Origin: Bradyrhizobium erythrophlei
Lineage (GTDB): Bacteria; Pseudomonadota; Alphaproteobacteria; Rhizobiales; Xanthobacteraceae
Reading direction: 5' to 3'
Assembly: GCF_900142985.1 (NCBI RefSeq)
Contig: NZ_LT670849.1
Location: forward strand, 7,146,501 to 7,210,500
Length of the DNA stretch: 64,000 nt
Shown here: positions 46,033-54,930 of the stretch, piece after piece
Layout: each line of letters opens with the position of its first letter
How positions within the stretch are numbered: position 1 is the stretch's first letter
Notes under the pieces: generated by a model
What the model was told of the DNA's origin: nothing
Databases searched by the model: none
Seen by the model: only the letters and a program-made list of their open reading frames with translations
Position numbers and translations under genes: made by a program

Positions 46033-47529
46033 TTACCCGACCGATCCTTCCAGCGAGATCGAGATCAGCTTCTGCGCTTCCACCGCGAATTCCATCGGCA
46101 GTTGCTGAAGCACGTCCTTGACGAAGCCGTTGACGACGAGGCCAACCGCTTCTTCCTGGCTCAGGCCGCGCTGCACGCAGTAAAACAGCACGTCCTCGGA
46201 AATCTTCGAGGTCGTCGCTTCGTGCTCGAACAGCGCCGACGAGTTCTTTGCTTCGACATAGGGCACGGTGTGCGCGCCGCATTTGTCGCCGATCAGGAGC
46301 GAGTCGCAGGCGGTGAAGTTGCGTGCGCCGGTCGCCTTGCGATGCGCCGTGACGAGGCCGCGATAGGTGTTCTGCGACACGCCAGCGGCGATGCCCTTGG
46401 AGATGATCCGGCTCGTCGTGTTCTTGCCGAGATGGATCATCTTGGTGCCGGAATCGACCTGCTGATGACCGTTCGAAATCGCGATCGAATAGAACTCGCC
46501 GCGTGAATTGTCTCCGCGCAGGATGCAGCTCGGATATTTCCAGGTGATGGCCGAGCCGGTCTCGACCTGGGTCCACGAAATCTTCGAGTGATGGCCTCGG
46601 CAGTCGCCGCGCTTGGTGACGAAGTTGTAGATGCCGCCCTTGCCCTCGGAGTTGCCGGGGTACCAGTTCTGCACCGTCGAATACTTGATCTCGGCATCGT
46701 CAAGCGTGACGAGCTCGACCACGGCGGCGTGCAACTGGTTTTCATCGCGCTGCGGCGCGGTGCAGCCCTCGAGATAGCTGACGTAAGACCCCTTGTCGGC
46801 AATGATCAGCGTGCGCTCGAACTGGCCGGTGTTGCGCTCGTTGATGCGGAAATACGTCGACAGCTCCATCGGGCAGCGCACGCCTGGCGGCACGTAGACG
46901 AACGAGCCGTCGGAGAACACCGCCGAGTTCAGCGTGGCGAAGAAATTGTCGGAGGTCGGCACCACCGTGCCGAGATACTTCTTCACGAGCTCCGGATGCT
47001 CGCGGATCGCTTCCGAAATCGGCATGAAGATCACGCCGGCCTTCTTCAGCTCTTCCTTGAAGGTGGTCGCAACCGACACCGAATCGAACACCGCATCGAC
47101 CGCGATCTTGCGGCTTGGGGACGGCTGGCCACCGGGCGGCGGTTCGACGCCCTCGAGAATCGCAACTTCGCGAAGGGGAATGCCGAGCTTCTCGTAGGTC
47201 TTGAGAATTTCCGGATCGATCTCGTCGATCGACGAAAGCGTCTTCTTCGGCTTCGGCGCAGAATAGTAATAGAGGTCCTGGTAATCGATCTTGGGATAGT
47301 CGACGCGCGCCCAGGTCGGCTCGGTCATGGTCAGCCAGCGGCGATAGGCCTCCAGGCGCCATTCCAGCATCCAGGCCGGTTCGTTCTTCTTTGCAGAGAT
47401 GAAGCGGACAGTATCTTCCGACAACCCCTTTGGGGCCTTCTCGGACTCGATGAGCGTCTCAAACCCATATCGATACTGGTCGACGTCGATCTGGCGAACC
47501 CGATCGACCGTCTCTTGTACGGCAGCCAT
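46033..47529 (-). CDS. sufB: Fe-S cluster scaffold protein SufB
   Basis: 498 residues; the central scaffold subunit that binds the nascent 4Fe-4S cluster. Conserved parts include [25 protein letters not shown] (with the cysteine), TVQNWYPG and the C-terminal beta-helix with [20 protein letters not shown]. It starts 97 bp after the upstream cysteine desulfurase, with a dyad in that gap that could be an iron-responsive site. Confidence 0.96.
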   Translation of the reverse strand: MAAVQETVDRVRQIDVDQYRYGFETLIESEKAPKGLSEDTVRFISAKKNEPAWMLEWRLEAYRRWLTMTEPTWARVDYPKIDYQDLYYYSAPKPKKTLSSIDEIDPEILKTYEKLGIPLREVAILEGVEPPPGGQPSPSRKIAVDAVFDSVSVATTFKEELKKAGVIFMPISEAIREHPELVKKYLGTVVPTSDNFFATLNSAVFSDGSFVYVPPGVRCPMELSTYFRINERNTGQFERTLIIADKGSYVSYLEGCTAPQRDENQLHAAVVELVTLDDAEIKYSTVQNWYPGNSEGKGGIYNFVTKRGDCRGHHSKISWTQVETGSAITWKYPSCILRGDNSRGEFYSIAISNGHQQVDSGTKMIHLGKNTTSRIISKGIAAGVSQNTYRGLVTAHRKATGARNFTACDSLLIGDKCGAHTVPYVEAKNSSALFEHEATTSKISEDVLFYCVQRGLSQEEAVGLVVNGFVKDVLQQLPMEFAVEAQKLISISLEGSVG

Positions 47530-47613
47530 TCAGTCCTCCGCTCGCGGTTTCAAGGACCGCGGTGGAACCCAATTTGGGTGGTCTCTTACGATGTTTCCGC
47601 GACGAAATCACCT

Positions 47614-47631
47614 GCTTAGAATGGTTCAAGC
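47614..47631. promoter_or_regulatory. Candidate iron-responsive (ICE/Irr-like) dyad before sufB
   Basis: GCTT-A-GAA-TGG-TTC-AAGC is a dyad with one bulged base, 85-102 bp upstream of the sufB ATG. It resembles half of the rhizobial iron control element (TTAGAA-N3-TTCTAA) with mismatches in the right arm. Irr control of suf operons is known in Rhizobiales. The match is imperfect. Confidence 0.3.
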
Positions 47632-48783
47632 TGTGTTTCGTCGCTGATCCTTAAGTAAGGCACCGGAGAGCCTTCGCCAAGCCTCTAGGCACCGATCTAT
47701 GTCGGCATCTTGCGTGGACCAGCCCATACTGAGCCGCACCGCCCCTTGCGCAATATCAGGGTCAAACCCCATGGCCTCCAGCACATGGGACGGCTGCACC
47801 TTGCCCGATGAGCAAGCCGAGCCCGATGACACCGCGATCCCGGCGAGATCGAAGCCGATGACGGCAGTTTCAGCCTTCAGGCCGGGAACCGTGAACAGAG
47901 TGGTATTTGGCAACCGTTCGGCAGAATCCGAAAATATGATGGCGTCATTCGTCTGCCGGAGGCCCTTTTCGAGACGCTCCTGCAAATCCACGAGGCGGCG
48001 GCTGCCGACCGCGATATCTGTCATGGCCGCGGTGGCGGCTGCGCCGAAGGCGGCAATGCCGACAACATTTTCGGTTCCGGCACGGCGGCTCAGTTCCTGT
48101 CCGCCGCCCCGCAACAACGGCTCAAGCCCACTCAGTCCTTCGGCGAGAACCAGCGCCCCGACGCCCTTGGGCCCACCGATCTTGTGCGCGGACAACGTCA
48201 GGAGGTCGGCGCCCAGCGCCGCCATATCCAGCGGAATTTTGCCAAATGCCTGGATCGCATCGACATGCAGAAGCCCACCCGCCGCGTGCACGATCTCCGC
48301 GGCGGCAGCCACCGGCTGGATGGCGCCGGTCTCGTTGTTGGCGAGCATGATTGACGCCAGCGCCGGCGGACGGTCGCGAAGCAATTGGCGCAAATGATCG
48401 AGATCGATGACGCCTGCCGGCGTCACACACACCGTCTCGATCTGACTTTGCGAAAACCGTCCGCCTGCGAGCACAGAAGTGTGCTCGATCGCAGATACCA
48501 CGAGGCGCTCGACCGCCGCCCCCGACCCGCGCCTCAGGTTTGGCGCCAGCCCGAGCGCATTCGCTTCGGTCCCGCCCGAGGTGAAGATGACGTTCCTCGG
48601 CGCAGCCCCGATGGCTGAAGCTACCGCAGCCCGCGCGCGTTCGATCCATTTCCGCGCTTCGCGTCCCTCCGCATGAACCGACGACGCGTTGCCCGGCAGA
48701 TCGAGCGCAGACGCGATGGCGCGTCGCGCTTCGTCACGAAGCGGCGTGGTCGCATTCCAGTCGAGATAGACCCGGTTCGACAT
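47626..48783 (-). CDS. Cysteine desulfurase, IscS/NifS type (group I)
   Basis: 385 residues. The PLP lysine is in LSAHKIGGPKG, the mobile catalytic cysteine loop is SSGSACSSGKVQ, and the start is VYLDWNATTPL. Group I desulfurases serve ISC assembly or tRNA thiolation. It heads the suf run here, giving this locus two desulfurases of different groups. Members in rhizobia are often annotated nifS-like; no nif genes are seen in this window, so a housekeeping role is assumed. Confidence 0.93.
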   Translation of the reverse strand: MSNRVYLDWNATTPLRDEARRAIASALDLPGNASSVHAEGREARKWIERARAAVASAIGAAPRNVIFTSGGTEANALGLAPNLRRGSGAAVERLVVSAIEHTSVLAGGRFSQSQIETVCVTPAGVIDLDHLRQLLRDRPPALASIMLANNETGAIQPVAAAAEIVHAAGGLLHVDAIQAFGKIPLDMAALGADLLTLSAHKIGGPKGVGALVLAEGLSGLEPLLRGGGQELSRRAGTENVVGIAAFGAAATAAMTDIAVGSRRLVDLQERLEKGLRQTNDAIIFSDSAERLPNTTLFTVPGLKAETAVIGFDLAGIAVSSGSACSSGKVQPSHVLEAMGFDPDIAQGAVRLSMGWSTQDADIDRCLEAWRRLSGALLKDQRRNTA

Positions 48784-49091
48784 CAGCGTAATATAATACC
48801 TTCACCTTCACAGGTGAGCCCTTGATGCGGTGCCTTATGGCAGTTGGCAAGCCACGCGCGCCTCCGCAATTGCCGAATGCTGCCTAACATCCTGAACACA
48901 CGAGCGGATGTTGAAAACCCTTGCTTTTCGCCCCTCGCCCCATGTTAGAACGCGGCCTCCGTCACCAGCCGTCGTCGCGCACTCACGCGCTTGAGACGTC
49001 TGCTTCCGATTTTCCGTACGCAAGGTCTCGTCGGCGATAAGCGCCGGATGAAGCCAGCGACAAACCGGTCGAATTCGCCCAAGGACCGTCC
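48784..49091. other. Divergent intergenic region iscS-like / hydrolase
   Basis: 308 bp between divergently transcribed genes. A 6-bp dyad TCACCT-TCAC-AGGTGA lies at 48802-48817, about 20 bp before the desulfurase start, and TATTAT on minus (48791-48796) could be a -10 but would give almost no leader. I see no iscR gene or other open frame. Confidence 0.4.
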
Positions 49092-49739
49092 ATGCCCGAA
49101 GTTATTTTCACCGGCCCCGCGGGCCGTCTCGAAGGCCGCTATCACCCGGCCAAGCAGAAGAACGCGCCGATCGCGATGATCCTGCATCCACACCCGCAGT
49201 TTCACGGGACGATGAACCATCAGATCGTCTACCAGTGCTACTACGCGTTTGCCCATCGCGGCTTTTCGGTGCTGCGTTTCAACTTCCGCGGCGTCGGCCG
49301 CAGCCAAGGCTCGTTCGATCACGGCACCGGCGAGTTGTCGGACGCGGCGTCTGCGCTTGATTGGGCGCAAACGATCAATCCCGAAGCGCGCGCCTGCTGG
49401 GTTGCAGGCTTTTCGTTCGGCGCCTGGATCGGCATGCAGCTGTTGATGCGCCGGCCGGAGGTCGAAGGCTTTATCTCGATCGCGCCGCCCGCCAATCTCT
49501 ACGACTTCTCGTTCCTGGCGCCCTGCCCGTCGTCGGGCCTGATCGTACATGGCGAAAAGGACGCGGTGGTGCCGCCGAAGGACGTCAACACGCTGGTCGA
49601 GAAGCTCAAGACCCAAAAAGGCATCGTGATCGATCAGCAGGTCATTCCCGGCGCCAACCACTTCTTCGACGGCAAGCTCGAGCCCTTGATGCAGTCGGTG
49701 ACCGCCTATCTCGACATGCGTCTCGCCAACGTGCGCTAG
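49092..49739 (+). CDS. Alpha/beta hydrolase
   Basis: 215 residues, compact alpha/beta-hydrolase fold without a lid. The nucleophile elbow is GFSFGAW. The oxyanion-side HPHPQFHGTMNH and the acid/base positions EKDAVVPP and GANHFF are intact. It resembles the conserved bacterial family (COG2945) whose substrate is unknown. It is divergent from the Fe-S genes. Its stop is followed after 4 nt by a palindromic repeat. Confidence 0.88.
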   Translation: MPEVIFTGPAGRLEGRYHPAKQKNAPIAMILHPHPQFHGTMNHQIVYQCYYAFAHRGFSVLRFNFRGVGRSQGSFDHGTGELSDAASALDWAQTINPEARACWVAGFSFGAWIGMQLLMRRPEVEGFISIAPPANLYDFSFLAPCPSSGLIVHGEKDAVVPPKDVNTLVEKLKTQKGIVIDQQVIPGANHFFDGKLEPLMQSVTAYLDMRLANVR

Positions 49740-49743
49740 CATA

Positions 49744-49787
49744 GCGTTTTCAAGCGAAGTGCACTGCGGTTCGCGTGAAGAAAACGC
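49744..49787. repeat. Palindromic repeat family C, copy 2
   Basis: Arms GCGTTTTC (49744-49751) and GAAAACGC (49780-49787), identical to the copy at 35189-35257 but with a shorter centre. It again starts a few bases after a plus-strand stop codon. Confidence 0.75.
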
Positions 49788-49809
49788 GTTCAAATAAGGA
49801 GTTCATCGC

Positions 49810-50322
49810 GTGGCAAGCTGGATCGCATTGCTGCGTGCGGTCAATGTCGGCGGCACCGGCAAGCTTCCGATGAGCGAGCTGAAGGCGACGTGCGAGGCGT
49901 TGGGTTTTGCCTCGGTCAAAACCTATATCGCCAGCGGCAACGTCGTTTTTCAAAGCGGCAAGTCGGAAGCTGCGATCAAGGCTGCGCTTGAGAAGCGGCT
50001 TGAGGCCTATGCCGGCAAGCCGGTCGGCGTGCTGATCCGCACCGCCTCCGAAATGGCTCAGGTCGCCGCGGAAAATCCATTTCCAAAACTGGCGCCGAAC
50101 CGCACCATGGCGCTGTTTCTCGACCGCGCGCCGGCAGCCGACGCCCTCAAGGACGTTCGCGGCCAGAAGGACGAGAAGATGTACCTCGGGCGGCGCGAGA
50201 TCTATATCCACTACGGCGAAGGAATGGGGACATCAAAGCTCGTCATTCCCGCCGCAAAAGCCGGCACCGCGCGCAACATGAATACGGTTGCGACGCTCGC
50301 CAAAATGGCCACCGAGCTTTAG
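49810..50322 (+). CDS. DUF1697 domain protein
   Basis: 170 residues, typical for DUF1697, a widespread bacterial family of unknown function. Family features are the N-terminal WIALLRAVNVGGTGKLPM and TYIASGNVVFQS, and the C-terminal RNMNTVATLAKM. The start is GTG at 49810 with AAGGAG 9 nt upstream. It follows the hydrolase after the short palindrome. Confidence 0.9.
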   Translation: MASWIALLRAVNVGGTGKLPMSELKATCEALGFASVKTYIASGNVVFQSGKSEAAIKAALEKRLEAYAGKPVGVLIRTASEMAQVAAENPFPKLAPNRTMALFLDRAPAADALKDVRGQKDEKMYLGRREIYIHYGEGMGTSKLVIPAAKAGTARNMNTVATLAKMATEL

Positions 50323-50328
50323 GGAAAC

Positions 50329-51003
50329 TCAGGCAGCGGCGCGCAGCTGAAGCTGCGATATCCACGAATTCCGCCGCTTCAGGAAATCGCGCAGCAGAGC
50401 CGGATATTCGGTGCTGGCGGCCGAGCGCACCGATGGCCGCGCGGCCAGTGACTGACGCCAGCGCGCAAGCTTCGGCTTGTGCGAAAGAATGCCGAAATCG
50501 CCGATGTCGTCGAACACATCGAAATAGCGAAACACCGGTCCGAACACCGCATCGACAAGCGAAAAACTTTCGCCATCGAACCACGGCGATGCCACGACGC
50601 GCGCCTCGAGCCGCGAAAACCGCGCCTCCAGCTGCGCCGCCTTGGCTTTGAAAGCAGCTTCATCCGCCGCCGAATAGAGGCCGGCGATATCGTTGAGCAC
50701 GGCCGAACCGAATTCGATCCAGCCGCGATGATCGGCGCGCCGCAGCGGATCGGCCGGATGCAACGGCCTCAGTTGGGTTTCCTCGAGATATTCGAGAATC
50801 ACCGCAGATTCGAAAATCGCGGTATCGCCGACCTGAAGCACCGGCGTACGGCCGAGCGGCGATATCGCCAGAAACCAGTCCGGCTTGTTGGCGAGGTCGA
50901 CGTCAAGGCGTTCGAAGGGAACGCCCTTTTCCGTCAGCGCGATGACCGCCCGCTGCACGTAGGGGCAAAGTTTGTGGCTGATCAGTTTGAGGGGGGCGGA
51001 CAT
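50329..51003 (-). CDS. Glutathione S-transferase family protein
   Basis: 224 residues. The N-terminal thioredoxin-like domain has ISHKLCPYVQRAVIALTEKG, the CPYV being a cysteine-type (omega/beta-like) active site, and DTAIFESAVILEYLEE, the glutathione-binding ES pair. A helical C-terminal domain follows. The ATG at 51003 is used (GGAG 8 nt upstream) rather than 51036. A dehydroascorbate, thiol-transfer or detoxification role is possible. Confidence 0.9.
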   Translation of the reverse strand: MSAPLKLISHKLCPYVQRAVIALTEKGVPFERLDVDLANKPDWFLAISPLGRTPVLQVGDTAIFESAVILEYLEETQLRPLHPADPLRRADHRGWIEFGSAVLNDIAGLYSAADEAAFKAKAAQLEARFSRLEARVVASPWFDGESFSLVDAVFGPVFRYFDVFDDIGDFGILSHKPKLARWRQSLAARPSVRSAASTEYPALLRDFLKRRNSWISQLQLRAAA

Positions 51004-51085
51004 CGGCCACTCCGGGATCAATGCAAGTGCATCCATTTAGATGCGATTGCATTAAACCGTCAAGGGCCCGCCCGACGCGTGCCGT

Positions 51086-52186
51086 TCACGGTCGCGCGAC
51101 GATGCCGCCGGTCATCGGGATCGGCACGCCGGTCGTGGCGGGATAGCTCAGCGGCAGCCCTTTCAGGCCCCGCGCAGCGAGAAAGCCGAACGCCTGCGCC
51201 TCGATCGCATCCGTCGACCAGCCGAGCGCATCGGCCGATTCGACCCTCGCCGGCTGTAACTTCTCCCGAAGCATCCGCATCATGGTGTGATTGCGCGCGC
51301 CGCCTCCGGCGACGACCCAGCTCTTCGGGCGCTGTGGCAACAGCGGCACGATCTGGGCAATCGCCGACACGGTGAAGGCGGTCAGTGTCGCCGCACCATC
51401 GGTCGGAGATGCATTGCGGAGGATGCGCTTGGCGAAATCATTGCGGTCGAGCGATTTCGGCGGCGGCAGCGCAAAGAACGGATCCTTCAAGGCTTCCGCG
51501 ATCCAGGCCGCATCCGCCGTGCCTTGCGCGGCCATGCGGCCATCCGTGTCGAAGCGCTGGCCGGTGGTGCGATTCATGAAGTCGTCGAGCAGCGCATTGC
51601 CGGGCCCGGTGTCGCAGGCAATCAGCGTATCGCCGTCGATATAGGTGACGTTGGCAACGCCGCCGATATTGAGCACCACAATCGGCCCCTCGCGCTCGAG
51701 CGACTGCGCCAGCGCCCGATGATAGACCGGAACCAGCGGCGCACCCTGGCCGCCGGCGGCGACGTCGGCGGCGCGGAAGTCGTGCATCACGGGAATACGG
51801 ATTGCCCTCGCGAGCGCACAGGCGTCGCCGATCTGCACGGTCATCTTTTCGGCCGGACGGTGCAGCACCGTCTGGCCATGAAAACCGACAATGTCGATGT
51901 CCTCGCTGGCAATGCGATTCTGGGCCTTGAAGCTGGCGATGGCTTCGGCATGCGCCGTGGTGACGATCCGCTCGGCCTCGAGCAGGATTCCCGGCCGGGC
52001 CTCACGCGCCTCGAGGTGAACGGCTTCCGTCAGGGCCTGGAGCAACAGTCGGCGTTCGAAATCGGTATAGGGTCGATAGCCGGACGGGCCAAAGGCCTTG
52101 ACCTTCTTGCCGTCGGTTTCGATCAAAGCGACATCGACCCCATCCAGGGAGGTCCCGCTCATCAGACCTATGGCCGTCAACATCAT
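51086..52186 (-). CDS. anmK: Anhydro-N-acetylmuramic acid kinase
   Basis: Phosphorylates 1,6-anhydroMurNAc from wall turnover to MurNAc-6-phosphate, 366 residues. The N-terminal GLMSGTSLDGVDVALIETDG and the phosphate motif IACDTGPGNALLDDF are diagnostic; it ends in MTGGIVARP. The transglycosylase at 4378 produces its substrate. It is divergent from tyrS. Confidence 0.95.
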   Translation of the reverse strand: MMLTAIGLMSGTSLDGVDVALIETDGKKVKAFGPSGYRPYTDFERRLLLQALTEAVHLEAREARPGILLEAERIVTTAHAEAIASFKAQNRIASEDIDIVGFHGQTVLHRPAEKMTVQIGDACALARAIRIPVMHDFRAADVAAGGQGAPLVPVYHRALAQSLEREGPIVVLNIGGVANVTYIDGDTLIACDTGPGNALLDDFMNRTTGQRFDTDGRMAAQGTADAAWIAEALKDPFFALPPPKSLDRNDFAKRILRNASPTDGAATLTAFTVSAIAQIVPLLPQRPKSWVVAGGGARNHTMMRMLREKLQPARVESADALGWSTDAIEAQAFGFLAARGLKGLPLSYPATTGVPIPMTGGIVARP

Positions 52187-52234
52187 GGTATTCTAGCCTC
52201 AGCCCTGCCCCGGGGATCAGCCTGCGCGTTAACC

Positions 52235-52261
52235 TTGTGCCTCGCGCACACATCTTATAAT
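52235..52261 (+). promoter_or_regulatory. Candidate promoter for tyrS
   Basis: TTGTGC (52235-52240) and a perfect TATAAT (52256-52261) with 15 bp between. The start near 52268 gives a leader of about 90 nt. The spacer is short, but the -10 is the best in the window. Confidence 0.5.
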
Positions 52262-52356
52262 GCCACAGCGCCCGCGTTCGAAGCAGCCCAACATAGTTAA
52301 GTTCCAGCAATTTGCTGCAAATACCGTAAAACAAGAATGATCAGGTTCGACGAAAG

Positions 52357-53610
52357 ATGACCGCATTCAAGTCCGATTTCCTAAACGTACTCCAGGAACG
52401 CGGCTTCATTCACCAGGCCTCCGACTTCGAGGGCCTGGACGCGCTCGCCGCCAAAGGCGAAGCGACCGCCTATGTCGGCTACGACTGCACGGCGCCCTCG
52501 CTCCACATCGGCAACTTCCTGACCATGATGATGCTGCACTGGTTGCAGCAGAGCGGCAACAAACCGATCACCCTGATGGGCGGCGGCACCACGATGGTCG
52601 GCGACCCCTCCGGCAAGGACGAGACGCGCGCCATCCGCACCGTCGCAGAGATCGAAGCTAACAAGGCCTCGATTCGTGGCGTTTTTGCGAAGGTGCTGCG
52701 CTACGGATCGGGCGCGAGCGATGCGGTCATGCTCGACAACGCCGAATGGCTGACCAGGCTCAACTGGATCGAGATGCTGCGCGACATCGGCAAGCATTTT
52801 TCGGTCAACCGCATGCTGACCATGGACTCGGTGCGGCTGCGGCTCGAACGCGAGCAGGAGATGAGCTTCATCGAATTCAACTACATGGTCTGCCAGGCCT
52901 ACGATTTCGTTGAGCTCGCACGGCGCACCGGCTGCCGCCTGCAGATGGGCGGCTCGGACCAGTGGGGTAACATCATCATGGGCGTCGATCTCGGACGCCG
53001 CATGGGTACGCCGCAACTATTCGCGCTGACGACGCCGCTGCTCACCACCGCCTCCGGCGCCAAGATGGGCAAGACGGCGCAAGGCGCGGTCTGGCTCAAC
53101 GCCGACCAGTTCTCGCCTTACGACTTCTGGCAGTACTGGCGTAACACCGAAGACGCCGACGTCGTCCGGTTCCTGAAGCTGTTCACTATTCTGCCGATGA
53201 GCGAGATCGACAAACTCGCCCAGCTCAAAGGCGCGGAAATCAACGAGGCCAAGAAAGCGCTGGCAGACGCCGCTACCACGCTGCTGCATGGCGCGGAAGC
53301 AGCGCAACAGGCCGCGGATACCGCGCGGCGGACTTTCGAGGAAGGCACGATTGCGGAAAACCTTCCGACCGTGGAAATTCCGCACAGCGAACTCGAGGCC
53401 GGCATCGGCGTGCTTGCTTCGTTCGTCAAGGCCGGCCTCGTGGCCTCGAACGGCGAAGCGCGGCGTCAAATCAAGGGTGGCGGCTTGCGCGTGAACGACG
53501 TCGCGGTCACCGATGAAAAGATGCTGCTCAAGCCTTCCGAATTGACGCCGGAGGGCGTGATCAAGCTTTCCTTCGGCAGGAAACGCCACGTGCTGCTCAA
53601 GCCTGCATAA
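52357..53610 (+). CDS. tyrS: Tyrosyl-tRNA synthetase
   Basis: A class I synthetase charging tRNA-Tyr, 417 residues. The HIGH motif is HIGN, as in other bacterial TyrRS. The tyrosine-site motif is GSDQWGNI. The KMSKS loop is [13 protein letters not shown]. The C-terminal S4 domain (residues about 350-417) includes [14 protein letters not shown]. It is divergent from anmK. Confidence 0.96.
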   Translation: MTAFKSDFLNVLQERGFIHQASDFEGLDALAAKGEATAYVGYDCTAPSLHIGNFLTMMMLHWLQQSGNKPITLMGGGTTMVGDPSGKDETRAIRTVAEIEANKASIRGVFAKVLRYGSGASDAVMLDNAEWLTRLNWIEMLRDIGKHFSVNRMLTMDSVRLRLEREQEMSFIEFNYMVCQAYDFVELARRTGCRLQMGGSDQWGNIIMGVDLGRRMGTPQLFALTTPLLTTASGAKMGKTAQGAVWLNADQFSPYDFWQYWRNTEDADVVRFLKLFTILPMSEIDKLAQLKGAEINEAKKALADAATTLLHGAEAAQQAADTARRTFEEGTIAENLPTVEIPHSELEAGIGVLASFVKAGLVASNGEARRQIKGGGLRVNDVAVTDEKMLLKPSELTPEGVIKLSFGRKRHVLLKPA

Positions 53611-53667
53611 GCGCATTCCGGAAAGCGCGCTTGTGCTTCGGGATTAAAACGGGCTCCCATCCTTCCA

Positions 53668-54915
53668 ATGGATCAAAAGACGCCACGGGAAGGAACAGCC
53701 GCCGCATCGGTCAAACCGGTGCGAACCGCGCTTGGCGTTTTGGCGATCTGCTTTGCACTTTCGGTGCTCGGGCGCGGCCTCGGCGAGAGTTTCTCGGTCT
53801 TCCTGCTGCCGATCTCGGAAAACTTCGGCTGGGATCGCGCGGACGTCGTCTCGGTCTATTCGCTGAGTGCGCTGGCGGGCGGCCTCGCCTCGCCTCTGAT
53901 CGGCCGCCTGTTCGACTATTCCGGGCCGCGCAGCGTCTATTCGCTCGGGCTATTGCTGTTTGGCGGCGCATTTCTGTTCGCCGCCAATGCAGATCGGCTG
54001 TGGCAGATCCAGTTCAGCATCGGCATCTGCGTCGGCCTCGGCATTGCGCTGATTGGCAACGTGCCGAATTCGATCCTGCTCGGCCGCTGGTTTGGCCCGA
54101 AGCTGCCGACCGCGATGGCCGTGGTCTATTCGGCAACCGGCGCCGGCGTACTGGCGCTGCTGCCGGCTTCGCAGGTCCTGATCGACCACTTCGGCTGGCG
54201 CGGGGCCTATCAGATCTTCGGCACATCGGCGCTGGTGTTGCTTCTCCCGCTTCTGGTCCTGCCGTGGCGGCTGTTCTCCGAAGGTCAGCCGCACCTGACC
54301 AAAACCGCAACGACAGATATCGCCGACGAAGGCTGGACGGTCGGCCGCGCCGTTCGCCACCACGCCTTCTGGGCGCTGTTCTGGACTTTCTTTTTCACCG
54401 CGATCGGCATGTATGCGATCACGCCGCAGGTCGTTGCCTATCTAATCGAAGCCGGATTTCCGCCATTGCAGGCCGCGACCGCGTGGGGATTCTCCGGCGT
54501 CGTGCTGCTGTTCGGCATGCTGGGTGTCTCCTGGCTCGACGGCATCATCGGGCGAAGGCCGTCGGTGCTCGTGTCCTACGCCCTGTCGATCGTCGGCATT
54601 TTTCTGCTATGGCTATTGCAGTGGTATCCGAATATCTGGGTGCTGACCGGCTTTGTGGTTTGCTTCGGCAGCATGATCGGCTCCCGCGGTCCGTTGCTGA
54701 CGGCGACCGCCATGAAGCTGTTCAAGGGCAAACGCGTCGGCACGATCTACGGCAGCATTTCGATCGGCAGCGGGCTCGGATCGGCATTCGGATCATGGAG
54801 CGGCGGCCTGATCCACGACTTCAGCCACAGTTATAATCCACTGATCCTCTACGCCTTGATCGCCGTCATCCTCGGCATGATTCCGTTTCTGGTGGTGCCG
54901 GCGCTGCGGCGCTGA
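53668..54915 (+). CDS. MFS transporter, monocarboxylate/OFA-like
   Basis: 415 residues, 12 predicted helices. The N-terminal GESFSVFLLPISENFGWDRA and ASPLIGRLFDYSGPRSVY match the monocarboxylate/oxalate-formate antiporter branch of the MFS. Substrate unknown. It is 57 bp downstream of tyrS and may be read through from it; no functional link is obvious. Confidence 0.85.
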   Translation: MDQKTPREGTAAASVKPVRTALGVLAICFALSVLGRGLGESFSVFLLPISENFGWDRADVVSVYSLSALAGGLASPLIGRLFDYSGPRSVYSLGLLLFGGAFLFAANADRLWQIQFSIGICVGLGIALIGNVPNSILLGRWFGPKLPTAMAVVYSATGAGVLALLPASQVLIDHFGWRGAYQIFGTSALVLLLPLLVLPWRLFSEGQPHLTKTATTDIADEGWTVGRAVRHHAFWALFWTFFFTAIGMYAITPQVVAYLIEAGFPPLQAATAWGFSGVVLLFGMLGVSWLDGIIGRRPSVLVSYALSIVGIFLLWLLQWYPNIWVLTGFVVCFGSMIGSRGPLLTATAMKLFKGKRVGTIYGSISIGSGLGSAFGSWSGGLIHDFSHSYNPLILYALIAVILGMIPFLVVPALRR

Positions 54916-54930
54916 TGCCGAATCGAGAGT

